From positions 1-64,000 of the forward strand of contig JAOTZC010000008.1 of NCBI GenBank assembly GCA_029861535.1: a stretch of DNA of 64,000 nt. The letters are read 5' to 3'. The notes beneath the pieces are model-generated. The model did no database searches, had not been told where the DNA came from, and was given only the letters and a program-made list of their open reading frames with translations. The DNA is from Gammaproteobacteria bacterium (lineage in GTDB: Bacteria; Pseudomonadota; Gammaproteobacteria; Steroidobacterales; Woeseiaceae). Below, in pieces: positions 56,501-63,840 of the stretch. How positions within the stretch are numbered: position 1 is the first letter of the stretch; the number at the start of each line of letters is the position of its first letter. Position numbers and translations under genes: made by a program.

Positions 56501-57116
56501 GAGCGAGGAAATCCGTCGGCGCGAGACGCAAAGTCCCGAAGGCGAGCGCGTGCCGATCATTGCGTTGACCGCTGACTTTCTTGAGTCCAACCGCCAGAAA
56601 TGCGTCGACGCCGAAATGGATGACTACCTGACCAAGCCGGTTGCGCAGGAACACTTACGAATGATATTGGCTCGGTGGCTTGGCGATCCCGCTAACGCCT
56701 CGATGCAATCAGTCTCCGTCGACGCCGACAGTTTCAGCAATCTCGGAGACATTGCATCGACGGCGATCGACCGGAAAATATTGCAGGAGATTCGAAATCT
56801 GGATTCGACACCTGGGGCGACCATCCTTCAGGATATCGTTTTGTCGTATTGTGCCTGTTCGACGAAGTCGATATTGCAGTTGCGAAATGCCGTGCAGGAT
56901 GGCGATGTGAAGCTCATCGAACAAGCTTCGCATTCGGTGAAAGGCGCAAGCAGCCAGATTGGGGCAACCCTACTGGCTGGGATCTGCGATGAATTGATCG
57001 CCAGTGTCAACGACGGCGACCTTGCCAACAGTCACGCGTTGTGCGAACAAATCGCGATCGAGCATTCGGCCGTTATAACTGCGCTAGAAAAAGAGCTGCA
57101 GTCATTCGCTGCCTGA
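53592..57116 (+). CDS. CHASE4 hybrid histidine kinase with three receivers and HPt
   Basis: A 1174-residue phosphorelay protein. The ATG at 53592 (MSLGKKTVILFLLLG) is chosen for its aaagga; ten upstream codons are left out. In order: membrane helix, periplasmic CHASE4 sensor (DLRALEIMNIEYSAWDDTYEY), second helix near 285-305, HAMP, HisKA with His376 (RMSHEIRTPMNG), HATPase (NLIGNAVKFT, DTGVGI, GGTGLGLSISK), then three REC domains with phospho-acceptors Asp663, Asp808 and Asp959, and a C-terminal HPt with His1114 (ASHSVKGASSQIG). All key residues are kept. No output regulator is adjacent. It lies 179 bases after the RAYT unit and shares a direction with it. Confidence 0.94.
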   Translation: MSLGKKTVILFLLLGIGFCCGTYVALKLTVFPAFEAFEKRSAQETLVRVNRLLESDLRALEIMNIEYSAWDDTYEYALGQRPEYPDETLDPAYWHSISINLMMILDADGEFLFRYLGDPASGDRLSFDDVFERPIVSGIPAISEETGKSLMQGILNTRIGMIQVVSYPILTSASEGPVAGTLVVGQFLTDDRVRELGERTTAAVSLFAMNSSNVPSEVASAVMALENSDNSVHLVIDDQSVHTYQLLADARGNTGIVLKVSGNRQITQIGTTTVWTATLFLAIASLVFLVAAWLFMHRLITRPVTNLTKLILGMRQSGDLNIDVSTNRSDEVGLLACEFGELATKLQDARHELETARDSAVAMSDAKTDFLARMSHEIRTPMNGVLGMTELLRDTTLNDQQQHFANTIYESAESLLQIINDILDISKIEAGKIELEVAPLNLRNVVEGCLELLAETAHQKGLELVCAISPEAHTYVRGDAVRLRQVLMNLIGNAVKFTEQGEIKVSLVEIDGPNGNFRFEVSDTGVGIRSENAARIFEPFSQEDGSTTRRYGGTGLGLSISKQLVELMGGDIGVDSVPGEGCVFWFTTQLTLDEATSELPQPGLLIDKQVLIVDDNVTNREILSHQLESWGMQVTAAASGPEALAVLTNTSRVGGNFHVMLLDMSMPEMDGLQLARTISQLSAYRTTPIVMLSSLSRADLSAEQLQTGPVDWLTKPVRQARLYDVLNAVLSRAAVDTCAKISVTPVAAANDDKDSSRQHILLADDNAVNRDIATTMLEILGYRVTSVTNGRDAVDAVKKRQHDIVLMDCRMPGMDGYDATRAIRQWENQQDFAPIAIVALTANALAGDRKKCLDAGMDDYVEKPFTKAQLQSVTEKLAPSGHSSANIPLVDDASAQITAEVIESASRQGRILVVDDNVVNQQVACIMLAKLGHDSVAVSSGDDALRSISTEKFDMVLMDCHMPGRSGCETSEEIRRRETQSPEGERVPIIALTADFLESNRQKCVDAEMDDYLTKPVAQEHLRMILARWLGDPANASMQSVSVDADSFSNLGDIASTAIDRKILQEIRNLDSTPGATILQDIVLSYCACSTKSILQLRNAVQDGDVKLIEQASHSVKGASSQIGATLLAGICDELIASVNDGDLANSHALCEQIAIEHSAVITALEKELQSFAA

Positions 57117-57185
57117 CTCAAGCTACTTGCCTGTCGGGCGGGCTAATGAGTTTGCGGCAGCCGTCGGGCGCACGCGCCCTCCGCG

Positions 57186-58160
57186 CTAACCCTTTCCCCG
57201 CGCCGCCGCATTCTCTTTCGCTCGTCTGACTTCATTCTCGATATGTTGCGCCTGCGTGATCGGAGCGTAGCGTGAAGGGCTGCTCGATGACACGAACTGA
57301 GGTAACGGTGCAATTTCGATGTCATCGTTTGCAGCAATGAACATGACGATACTGAATCGTTGCTCTTCCGTGCTACGCACACGATGACCGGACGCTTTGA
57401 ATACACCGTTCGTCCAGCGCTCGAGCATATCATCGAGTAACACGACAATTCGACCATCGCGCGTTGGCGCGTCTAACCACTGACCGTTGACGTCCAGCAA
57501 TTCCAATCCGGGCGCTGTTTGATACAGCAGCGTAATACACTCGAAATCTGTGTGCGCGGAAATACCGACTTCGTCATTTGTGCTCGCCGCCGTATCGCCC
57601 TCGTAATACAGCAGTCGCATCGTGTTTAGCGACCGCGAATTGCATTGCTCGGTAAGAAAATCTGCATCCATGCCGGCGGCTCGAGCTACGACCTCAAGTA
57701 TGGCCTCGCTGAGAACCAGGTAGTCCCGCCAACATTGGGTACAGGTTCCACGAAAATCCGGCAACGTCGGCCAGATACCGGTCTCGGCGTCCTTTACATT
57801 CGCAAGACCAAAATCGAATGCCTCCAGACTGGAGACGGTGCCCGGCTGGTATGCCGGCTCGGAGTATTTTGGAACCCAGCCATAATCGCGCTCGTCCTGG
57901 CGCGAATTTTGTTTTTGCGGATCACGATCGTCCAACGAAAAAAAGCGTTCCATTTGAATGAGCGTCGCTGCAAGCGTTTCACGTTGTGAAGACGTCACGT
58001 CGACGTAGAAGAAGCCAGTCTCGGTGCAGGCGGTGCGAACTGCATCAACCAAATGATGGCGATCACCGCTTAGCAGGTCGTCGGCTCTGATACACGAAAC
58101 GCCATCGGCCACCTGCCCGACCACAGCGCCGGCTTGGTTTAGTTCAATGGTGCTTGGCAT
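57186..58160 (-). CDS. 2-oxoglutarate/Fe(II) oxygenase of the isopenicillin-N-synthase family
   Basis: A 324-residue double-stranded beta-helix oxygenase. The start is the ATG at 58160 (MPSTIELNQAGAVVG) after AGGAAG. The N-terminal DIOX_N part is followed by the Fe ligands His-x-Asp in ISAHTDFECITLLYQ and the distal His in KASGHRVRS, with the 2OG-binding Arg-x-Ser in EQRFSIVMF. No biosynthetic cluster surrounds it, so the substrate is unknown; related single genes are often called gibberellin- or IPNS-like oxygenases. Confidence 0.9.
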   Translation of the reverse strand: MPSTIELNQAGAVVGQVADGVSCIRADDLLSGDRHHLVDAVRTACTETGFFYVDVTSSQRETLAATLIQMERFFSLDDRDPQKQNSRQDERDYGWVPKYSEPAYQPGTVSSLEAFDFGLANVKDAETGIWPTLPDFRGTCTQCWRDYLVLSEAILEVVARAAGMDADFLTEQCNSRSLNTMRLLYYEGDTAASTNDEVGISAHTDFECITLLYQTAPGLELLDVNGQWLDAPTRDGRIVVLLDDMLERWTNGVFKASGHRVRSTEEQRFSIVMFIAANDDIEIAPLPQFVSSSSPSRYAPITQAQHIENEVRRAKENAAARGKG

Positions 58161-58310
58161 GTGCTTCTTCCTAAGTATATGGCGTCGGACCACAGTTTCT
58201 CATGTTAATGCGCCGTTCGAATCCTGTTTACGGTATGAATAAAAGCTGGATATGGCAATTGCTCTGCGATTAGACTGACGAGCAGATCGAGTCTTAGGGA
58301 TTATTACCGC

Positions 58311-58751
58311 ATGGCCAGCGATTTCATCGTCATATTCAACGACCGGCTTCACTTCGGCAGCCATCCCGGCTACTTCGACGACGCGACGGTTTTCCGCGAC
58401 GAGCGACTGGAGCCCGGAGTCACATTCGTCGGCGCGGACAAGACAATCTCGTTTGCGACGCCCGATATCGATTTGAGCCAGCCCGCAGTTCTGATGTACC
58501 AGTCCTTCGACGTCACGTTGCCGCGAAACGTCATTAAAGTAAATGGCGTGGATTTACTTGGCGGTATCCCCGTGTGCTCGAGACGCGGCGAATGGAAAAG
58601 CAACCTGAGCGTCCTGGCGCCCGGCGCTATGAAAAAGGACGTGACCAACGAGCTGTTCATCGAGGCGCACGGTGAAACCGATGACCGGGAAAATAGCTGC
58701 GACAATTTCATACTCGCAAGCGTCGTTGTCTTGTACAAGACTGCGGCTTAA
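58311..58751 (+). CDS. Hypothetical beta-rich protein
   Basis: A 146-residue soluble protein, not recognised. Its strand-like pattern (DFIVIFNDRLHFGSH, LMYQSFDVTLPRNVIKVNGV, KDVTNELFIEAHGETD, NFILASVVVLYKT) suggests a beta-sandwich of jelly-roll type, perhaps binding sugars. There is no signal peptide. It is monocistronic, with a hairpin (aaatcggg at 58756-58763 with cccgattt at 58771-58778) after the stop but no good T run. Start ATG at 58311 has weak upstream sequence. Confidence 0.65.
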   Translation: MASDFIVIFNDRLHFGSHPGYFDDATVFRDERLEPGVTFVGADKTISFATPDIDLSQPAVLMYQSFDVTLPRNVIKVNGVDLLGGIPVCSRRGEWKSNLSVLAPGAMKKDVTNELFIEAHGETDDRENSCDNFILASVVVLYKTAA

Positions 58752-58839
58752 CAGAAAATCGGGATTCCCCCCCGATTTCCGTCGCACAAGCATCAACCTC
58801 TATAACGGTGTCAGATTTTGCTAGTCACCGCGACGTGCT

Positions 58840-60024
58840 TCAAACTAACAGGAATTGCTGAGGCAATAGGCTCGTTGCCAGCATGACCGAATTGATATCG
58901 CGGTGATCGCGCCACGTCGAAGCCGTTTGATTGTCAGGTTGGCGCCAGAATGTCTCGATCTGTTCGGCCATTGGCAGGAACCACATAAGTTTCTCCAGTT
59001 CATCAGCCGTCGTTTCACTGCTCGATACGTGTTTGCCGTCGATTCGCTCATGGAGCGCTTTGACGGCGCGCAGTCCGACTGACAATCCAAATTCACGAAA
59101 TGCAAGGCGATAGTCCGCCGGAGCATGCAATAAATAATGATTAACGAATGTCGACAGCCCAGCGCGCGCATCGGCCAATAATTGTTCGAGTTCGGGCCCG
59201 GGCGCGGTCGCATCGACCGTTTGCAACTGGCTGATGCGGTACGCATCAATGAGCAAGCCGCCGAGACCCAGCGGGTCTTCGCTGACCCAGCTTTGACCGG
59301 CGCACATTGCCGCGGCATCGCGTATTTGCGTTTGCAGCTCGGGCAATGCGGCGTCGGCGCAGTGGACCGCACGGCAATGCTCGAGTTCGCTGTAGGTCAC
59401 AAACGCATCGAGTGGATCATGGTGGCCCATGGACGGCACCAGCGGACGTGACAAATCAATGCTCATTTTCCAATACATACGCTTAACGCCGCCGTCTGTC
59501 GTTTCATACGTAAAAGCCGCGTGCGCGGCTTCGGCGAGCTCGATCGCCCAGCGGCAATACGACGCGTTCGACGTGACCACTGCGGCTCGCTCAAGTGCAT
59601 GCATCCATTTCGTCAGGTAATGAAAATACTGGCCGTCTCGATCCCACTCCTGCCGTTCATCGAATGGTTGGTCTTCGGCACGCTCATTCAAGCGCTTACC
59701 GATGCGGAGCCCGCCGGCGGTCGGATGGCGGCGGCCCTGCTCCTCATCGAGCCCACTGATCCAGCCGGTCTGAGAATCGTCTTGCCGATGCCGGCCCAGT
59801 GTTTCGTGGACCTGATCGATGAGGCTCGTCGCGAGGCGCAGAAATTCCTCGTCCCCGGTCACCTTGAAAAGCGAGAGGAACGCGCACACAGCGAACGCGT
59901 CCGTCCAAAGATAGCGTTGTGGAGCGTTCCCGGCCGTCAAAAGCCCAGTTCGATCGGCAAAATCGATCATGATAGCCCGGACGTCGGCCAGGTCTCGTTG
60001 CGACACGATAGAGTTCAGGCGCAT
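58840..60024 (-). CDS. Hypothetical protein, alpha/alpha-barrel-like
   Basis: A 394-residue protein not assigned to a named family. Start at the ATG 60024 (MRLNSIVSQRDLADVRAIMI); the frame extends to a TTG at 60060 that is less likely. Repeated helical segments (FAVCAFLSLFKVTGDEEFLRLATSLIDQVHETLG, GQYFHYLTKWMHALERAAVVTSNASYCRWAIEL) recall six-hairpin glycosidase or AGE-like folds, with PSMGHHDPLDAFVTYSELEHC as a possible active-site loop. No signal peptide. The glycosidase likeness is inference. Confidence 0.7.
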   Translation of the reverse strand: MRLNSIVSQRDLADVRAIMIDFADRTGLLTAGNAPQRYLWTDAFAVCAFLSLFKVTGDEEFLRLATSLIDQVHETLGRHRQDDSQTGWISGLDEEQGRRHPTAGGLRIGKRLNERAEDQPFDERQEWDRDGQYFHYLTKWMHALERAAVVTSNASYCRWAIELAEAAHAAFTYETTDGGVKRMYWKMSIDLSRPLVPSMGHHDPLDAFVTYSELEHCRAVHCADAALPELQTQIRDAAAMCAGQSWVSEDPLGLGGLLIDAYRISQLQTVDATAPGPELEQLLADARAGLSTFVNHYLLHAPADYRLAFREFGLSVGLRAVKALHERIDGKHVSSSETTADELEKLMWFLPMAEQIETFWRQPDNQTASTWRDHRDINSVMLATSLLPQQFLLV

Positions 60025-60157
60025 CCTTAAGGCACGAATAAGCAGATATCGGATCTGCAATGGGAGTTATTACGTATTGTCACTGGCGTCGTACAGTCGG
60101 ATAGTTAACTTGCATTAATATCATCGGCGACAAGTGTTTGTCGCAAGGACGGCAGGA

Positions 60158-60319
60158 ATGCAAGTTGTTTTGTTTTTTGTGGTTTTGGCATTTTCAGTTG
60201 CGCTATTTTTGTATGCATCACCGATAATTCTCTACATAGTGCCATTGATCGTAGTCGGCATTATTATCAGTTTGGTTACCGACTTTGTGCGGCATAGATC
60301 GAAGACAGTCGAGCACTGA
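60158..60319 (+). CDS. Very small two-helix membrane protein
   Basis: A 53-residue protein, almost entirely membrane helices (VLFFVVLAFSVALFLYASPI and ILYIVPLIVVGIIISLV) with a short basic tail (DFVRHRSKTVEH). The ATG at 60158 has ggcagga directly before it. No family recognised. The 235 bases that follow have no gene and only weak repeat-like pieces (gccaatggccaatagcggtcg near 60520). Confidence 0.55.
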   Translation: MQVVLFFVVLAFSVALFLYASPIILYIVPLIVVGIIISLVTDFVRHRSKTVEH

Positions 60320-60554
60320 AACGCCATTATTGCGTTGTAGCTGGTCCTAATCGGGGCCTTTGCACTGCAGCGTGCATTAATTCGTCGCATCAAGTCTACC
60401 TATTTCCGCTTCAGGTCAGTTGCTGCCTACCGTCATCCTAACGTCTCACCGGCAGCCATTGAGGTCAAACTCGCTGATCAAAAGATGTTCTTCGACAGCG
60501 GCTATCCGAACGGCAGCCAATGGCCAATAGCGGTCGTTCGTGAATACTTGAAGC

Positions 60555-60839
60555 TCAATTCAAGTTGGCGCCTTGCCATATCGTCCAAGCTCCAATTAGG
60601 AGAAATCCCGCACCTGCCACGTACGATAGGTGTTTTGGACTAACATATTGAGAGATTACGCCCCCAGCCACCACTCCGATGGCCGATGCGACGATAAGGG
60701 CTGCCGAGGCCCCAACAAACACTGCAATCAGATTACCAGGCGACTTGGCTGCAAAGAGCAGCGTGGCGAGCTGCGTCTTATCACCAAGTTCAGCGAGAAA
60801 TACGATTCCGAAGACCGTTGCCAATACCTTCAAGTCCAT
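60555..60839 (-). CDS. GDT1/TMEM165-family protein, half size (UPF0016)
   Basis: A 94-residue membrane protein with one copy of the family motif E-x-G-D-K-T in VFLAELGDKTQLATLLFA, near the N-terminus. Full-length GDT1 proteins carry two such halves and move Mn2+ or Ca2+; half-size bacterial versions are thought to pair up. Only one copy is present here and no second half lies next to it, so it may work as a homodimer. Three hydrophobic helices. Confidence 0.85.
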   Translation of the reverse strand: MDLKVLATVFGIVFLAELGDKTQLATLLFAAKSPGNLIAVFVGASAALIVASAIGVVAGGVISQYVSPKHLSYVAGAGFLLIGAWTIWQGANLN

Positions 60840-60864
60840 CTATTCAAAATCCCTAGTAATTTAA

Positions 60865-60927
60865 AGCGGACGATCAGACTAGCAAAAACTACTGAAATGG
60901 AGGGCAGCTTTTCGGCCAGGAGCGGTC
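60865..60927 (+). repeat. Dispersed intergenic repeat, tail part
   Basis: agcggacgatcagact followed 20 bases later by gggcagcttttcggccagga-gcggtc, like the right half of the copy at 62513-62594. The left half is missing. Confidence 0.55.
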
Positions 60928-60973
60928 CTTAGGTAGGCACCGAGATAGGATTAGAAGGGGAAAATTGCTCCCG

Positions 60974-61777
60974 TCAGTTTTTTCGAGCTGTAATGACGTG
61001 AGCGGATGTCGGAAATATTGCCTCGCCAGAGGAGTTCGCGTATTTCGACAACGTTTTATCTGACTCGATTAAAACGTCGTCGATTTCGGCCTCACTGAGA
61101 AAAATATCGAACAGCGGCAGCCATCCACGAAGTTCGGCTTCAACCATATGCCGTGAACTTGGAAATCGTGCGGTCTCGACCATTGTTTCGACGCTTATGT
61201 CGCTAAATTCAGTATTGTCGAGTAATGTCGTCACCTCTTCGGTGTTTCCGAGACTGTAGGGTAGACGCAAAGCATCCGCCGCCGCAACGCCAACCTGCTC
61301 TTGCAATACAATAATAATGTCTGCATAGGCTGGGTTGTGGTCTACGGAGTTCCAAACGGCGATCGCCAATGACCCCCCCGGTTTCAACACACGGAACATC
61401 TCTTCAGCCGACTTCTGCCGATCTTCAAAAAACATCATTCCGAATTGCGATATTACGCTGTCGAAAGTCTCGTCCTCGAGCTCCAATGCTTCTGCGCTGC
61501 ACAGAATCCAGTCGATACTCGGCTCTATTTCTCTTGCAGCAATAAGCATTCCGGGTGCCGGATCGACAGCGACAACCCGACCGCCAGATCCGGTTCGAGA
61601 TAATGCTTGTCGGGCAAGGACACCGGTGCCACAGGCAACGTCCAATACGTGCCAGCCTGCCTCGATTCCGGCGCCCTCAATGAGGTGCTTGGTCCACTGC
61701 TCAAAAAGCGCTGGAACGAAAAGGCTTTCGTATCCGCGGCCCGCCTCGACTAGCTCTTGCGAAACATTTTGCTCCAT
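60974..61777 (-). CDS. Class I SAM-dependent methyltransferase
   Basis: A 267-residue Methyltransf_11-type enzyme. Motif I is VLDVACGTGVLARQAL, followed by VVAVDPAPGMLIAARE (motif II) and FDSVISQFGMMFFEDRQKSAEEMFRVLKPGGSLAIAVWN (motifs post-I to III). It resembles UbiE-like enzymes, but the substrate is open. Monocistronic, with weak upstream sequence. Confidence 0.88.
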   Translation of the reverse strand: MEQNVSQELVEAGRGYESLFVPALFEQWTKHLIEGAGIEAGWHVLDVACGTGVLARQALSRTGSGGRVVAVDPAPGMLIAAREIEPSIDWILCSAEALELEDETFDSVISQFGMMFFEDRQKSAEEMFRVLKPGGSLAIAVWNSVDHNPAYADIIIVLQEQVGVAAADALRLPYSLGNTEEVTTLLDNTEFSDISVETMVETARFPSSRHMVEAELRGWLPLFDIFLSEAEIDDVLIESDKTLSKYANSSGEAIFPTSAHVITARKN

Positions 61778-61879
61778 CGACTACACCATTATTTTGGTTT
61801 CTTGGAATTAGCGTCGCTACCTATAGACTATAGCGATGGTCTGTCAGATCGCTTCCGATTCATTCTTGCCGCAAAACAA

Positions 61880-61930
61880 ATGTCCGCTTTGGGTTGCGAC
61901 TTCAATCGGCTGAGTGGCAGCGCTTGAGTA
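61880..61930 (+). repeat. Dispersed intergenic repeat, left arm
   Basis: atgtccgctttgggttgcgac is the left end of the 80-base form, then the match fades (ggctgagtggcagcgctt). It is the only recognisable item in the 352-base gap 61778-62129. Confidence 0.5.
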
Positions 61931-62129
61931 TAGAGCCGCCGCTCAACAAATTCTTTCGCCAATCACAGCGTGCCGATCAGGCACGAAGCTTGCCACTTGT
62001 TAGCTTCGGGCCTCGACGGCCAGTATCTTCATTGGCAGGAATTTGCCATATTGAATGGACCTGAAATTCTCGCGATTCACAGATGTTCAACTATGCTCAA
62101 GTTACCTTGCCTGTTTCGAGGTTTTGACG

Positions 62130-62336
62130 ATGGATAAGAAAACTGCCTCAATCGTGGTTATCGCGCTCGGCGCACTCATGCTGCTGGCGTCGCTGACTGC
62201 TGATATGACTGGTCTGGGGGATGACCTAGGCTTCGGCTCGCAACAAACGATAGGAACTGTTGTCGGTATTGTCGTGGTTGGTATCGGCGCGTACCTGTAC
62301 AAGAAAAGCGGGGCGGGAAACAGCTCAGGCGACTAA
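62130..62336 (+). CDS. Small two-helix membrane protein
   Basis: A 68-residue protein with the ATG at 62130 (MDKKTASIVVIALGALMLLA), after a weak gagg. Two helices (ASIVVIALGALMLLASL and IGTVVGIVVVGIGAYLY) flank a short acidic loop (DMTGLGDDLGFG); the tail is charged and glycine-rich (KKSGAGNSSGD). It resembles the DUF3185-type small membrane proteins, from memory. The longer frame upstream has no sensible content. Confidence 0.65.
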   Translation: MDKKTASIVVIALGALMLLASLTADMTGLGDDLGFGSQQTIGTVVGIVVVGIGAYLYKKSGAGNSSGD

Positions 62337-62361
62337 GGTCTGGCAATACGCCATGCACAAG

Positions 62362-62386
62362 AAACCCCGCACTAGGCGGGCCTTTT
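62362..62386 (+). terminator. Terminator after the small membrane protein
   Basis: Stem cccgc (62366-62370) with gcggg (62376-62380), loop actag, followed by cctttt. Short but well placed. Confidence 0.75.
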
Positions 62387-62404
62387 CTCGAATCTTGTTA
62401 GGCG

Positions 62405-62594
62405 ATGTCGGCTTTGGGTCGTTAGCGGCCCCAGAGCTGCATTCTAGCTCAGCGGCAGCTTTCGGGCGCATTGCAGACGTTCATTAGCCAGATTTCCCGC
62501 GCCAATTTCTGAATGTCTGCTTGCACCGATAGCGGACGTTCAGACTCGGTACTTAGGGCGATTTTGAGGGGCAGCTAACGGCAAGAAGCGGTCG
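62405..62594 (+). repeat. Dispersed intergenic repeats, two adjacent copies
   Basis: Copy one (62405-62484) is the diverged 80-base form: atgtcggctttgggtcgtta at the left and ggccc...cagcggcagc within. Copy two (62513-62594) is the short form with hairpin atgtctgcttgcaccgatagcgg and tail ggggcagctaacggcaagaa. Together they fill most of the gap 62334-62653. Confidence 0.75.
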
Positions 62595-62653
62595 TAGCCG
62601 ATCAGGAGGCGCGCAAATCGAATGACGTGCTCCTAGCAGACGTCGTGGTCTAA

Positions 62654-62872
62654 CTATTCCCAATTGATCACGGGTTTTCCATCGTCCTCGGTACAGACTT
62701 TCTCGGGTTCCGGGTCACAGTCGCTAAGACTTCTGTCACAGCAGTAACGCGTAAGTGACGACTCGCTGCTAGCCCCCGGTGTCGGTGTCTGCATCGCGTC
62801 GCCCTCTGACTCACTTTCGCACCCCAAGACCCAGACCAAGGCCATGGCAGCAATCCAAACTCGCCCATTCAT
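62654..62872 (-). CDS. Small cysteine-rich lipoprotein
   Basis: A 72-residue protein with signal peptide and lipobox VLGC (Cys18). The short mature part is acidic (ESESEGDAMQTPTPGASSES) with four further cysteines (RYCCDRSLSDCDPEPEKVCTED), enough for two disulfides. Function unknown; too short for a recognisable domain. A purine-rich gggcgagat precedes the ATG. Confidence 0.65.
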   Translation of the reverse strand: MNGRVWIAAMALVWVLGCESESEGDAMQTPTPGASSESSLTRYCCDRSLSDCDPEPEKVCTEDDGKPVINWE

Positions 62873-63035
62873 ATCTCGCCCTCCGAAACGCGTTCGAGTC
62901 TCCCTAACTAAGAGTCTAGATGATTGTGGACGTATCCGCCGGGGCCCTGAGCTGTTAATCGTAAGTGCCTCAAGCGTCGAGCCATAAGCCCATACCGCTT
63001 GGCGGTTTGAAATCTGCTAGTTTACGAGGTGGATG

Positions 63036-63165
63036 ATGTCCGCTACGGGTCATTAGCGGCCCCTCAGAACTCTATCAACTCAACGGCCGCTATCGGGAGT
63101 AAAGCTGACACTCAATCCACTGGATAATCGGCATTTTGACGGGCAGCTATCGACCAGGACTAGCG
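63036..63165 (+). repeat. Dispersed intergenic repeat, long form plus tail
   Basis: 63036-63115 is the best-kept 80-base copy, 68/80 identical to 44814-44893. It is followed by the tail cattttgacgggcagctatc (about 63134-63153), so here the long form and the tail are seen joined, which may be the fullest version in the window. The rest of the gap 62873-63332 shows nothing else. Confidence 0.82.
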
Positions 63166-63332
63166 GTTGAGTAGTTCCACAATGGACGCAATCCAATAGC
63201 TCGGCTAACGATCTAGAGCGGATATTTCGCATCGACAGACTTGGGTTCGATTGCTTGACTGGTCGAGTTTCTGTACTAGGCTTCGATTGACTACTTTTCA
63301 CTTTCCTATCAACAAGAACAAGAGAGGCTTCC

Positions 63333-63794
63333 ATGAAATCACTGAATTTATTGGGGATCGGTGCCGTTATTCTGTTCGGCATGCTGGGCGATGTTCAAGC
63401 CGCGGAATGGTCTGATGAACAGGCCGAGGTTTGGGCGGCGATCGAAACCTGCGACACGCATTTTCGTGACAAGCGGATCAAAGAGGCAATGGATTGCATC
63501 CACGACGACTTTAGTGGCTGGCTCTACACCGAGCCAGTGCCTCGCGGGAAAGACAGCTTTGAAAAAGTAGGTGTGTACTTCGTAAAGACGCGTGACATCG
63601 TCGCCGGGGAGCTGCGTCCCATTGACATTTTGGTGTATGACGACGTCGCGATCATCCACTACTTCTTTGTCGAGGTGTCAAAGGACAAGGACGGCAAGGA
63701 AGACGCCAGCCAGGGCCGCTGGACCGACATCATGATCAAGGAAAGAGGCAAGTGGCGATGGATCGCTGACCACGGCGGTCAGCGCCCCGACTGA
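63333..63794 (+). CDS. Exported NTF2-like/SnoaL-fold protein
   Basis: A 153-residue protein with a signal peptide cut near VQAAEW. The mature part has the NTF2-like cone pattern: a long first helix (EQAEVWAAIETCDTHFRDKRIKEAMDCIHDDFSGW), strands RPIDILVYDDVAIIHYFFVEV and a closing GRWTDIMIKERGKWRWIADHGG. Such folds serve as enzymes or small-ligand binders; no active residues can be named. The start ATG follows agagagg. Confidence 0.85.
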   Translation: MKSLNLLGIGAVILFGMLGDVQAAEWSDEQAEVWAAIETCDTHFRDKRIKEAMDCIHDDFSGWLYTEPVPRGKDSFEKVGVYFVKTRDIVAGELRPIDILVYDDVAIIHYFFVEVSKDKDGKEDASQGRWTDIMIKERGKWRWIADHGGQRPD

Positions 63795-63804
63795 ACACGG
63801 TCGG

Positions 63805-63840
63805 CATGTCACGCGGGCGCAGTCAGCGCCCGGTGACATG
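63805..63840. repeat. Long inverted repeat after the NTF2-like gene
   Basis: Outer arms catgtcac (63805-63812) and gtgacatg (63833-63840), inner arms gggcgc (63815-63820) and gcgccc (63826-63831), loop agtca. It lies ten bases after the stop but no T run follows, so it may slow transcription or stabilise the mRNA end. Further right (63897-63930) a tail of the dispersed repeat (gacaggcagttaacggccgg) occurs. Confidence 0.6.

Noticed and set aside
57166-57179. gggcgcacgcgccc hairpin between the kinase and the oxygenase as a terminator
   Set aside because: The loop is very short and no T run follows on either strand.
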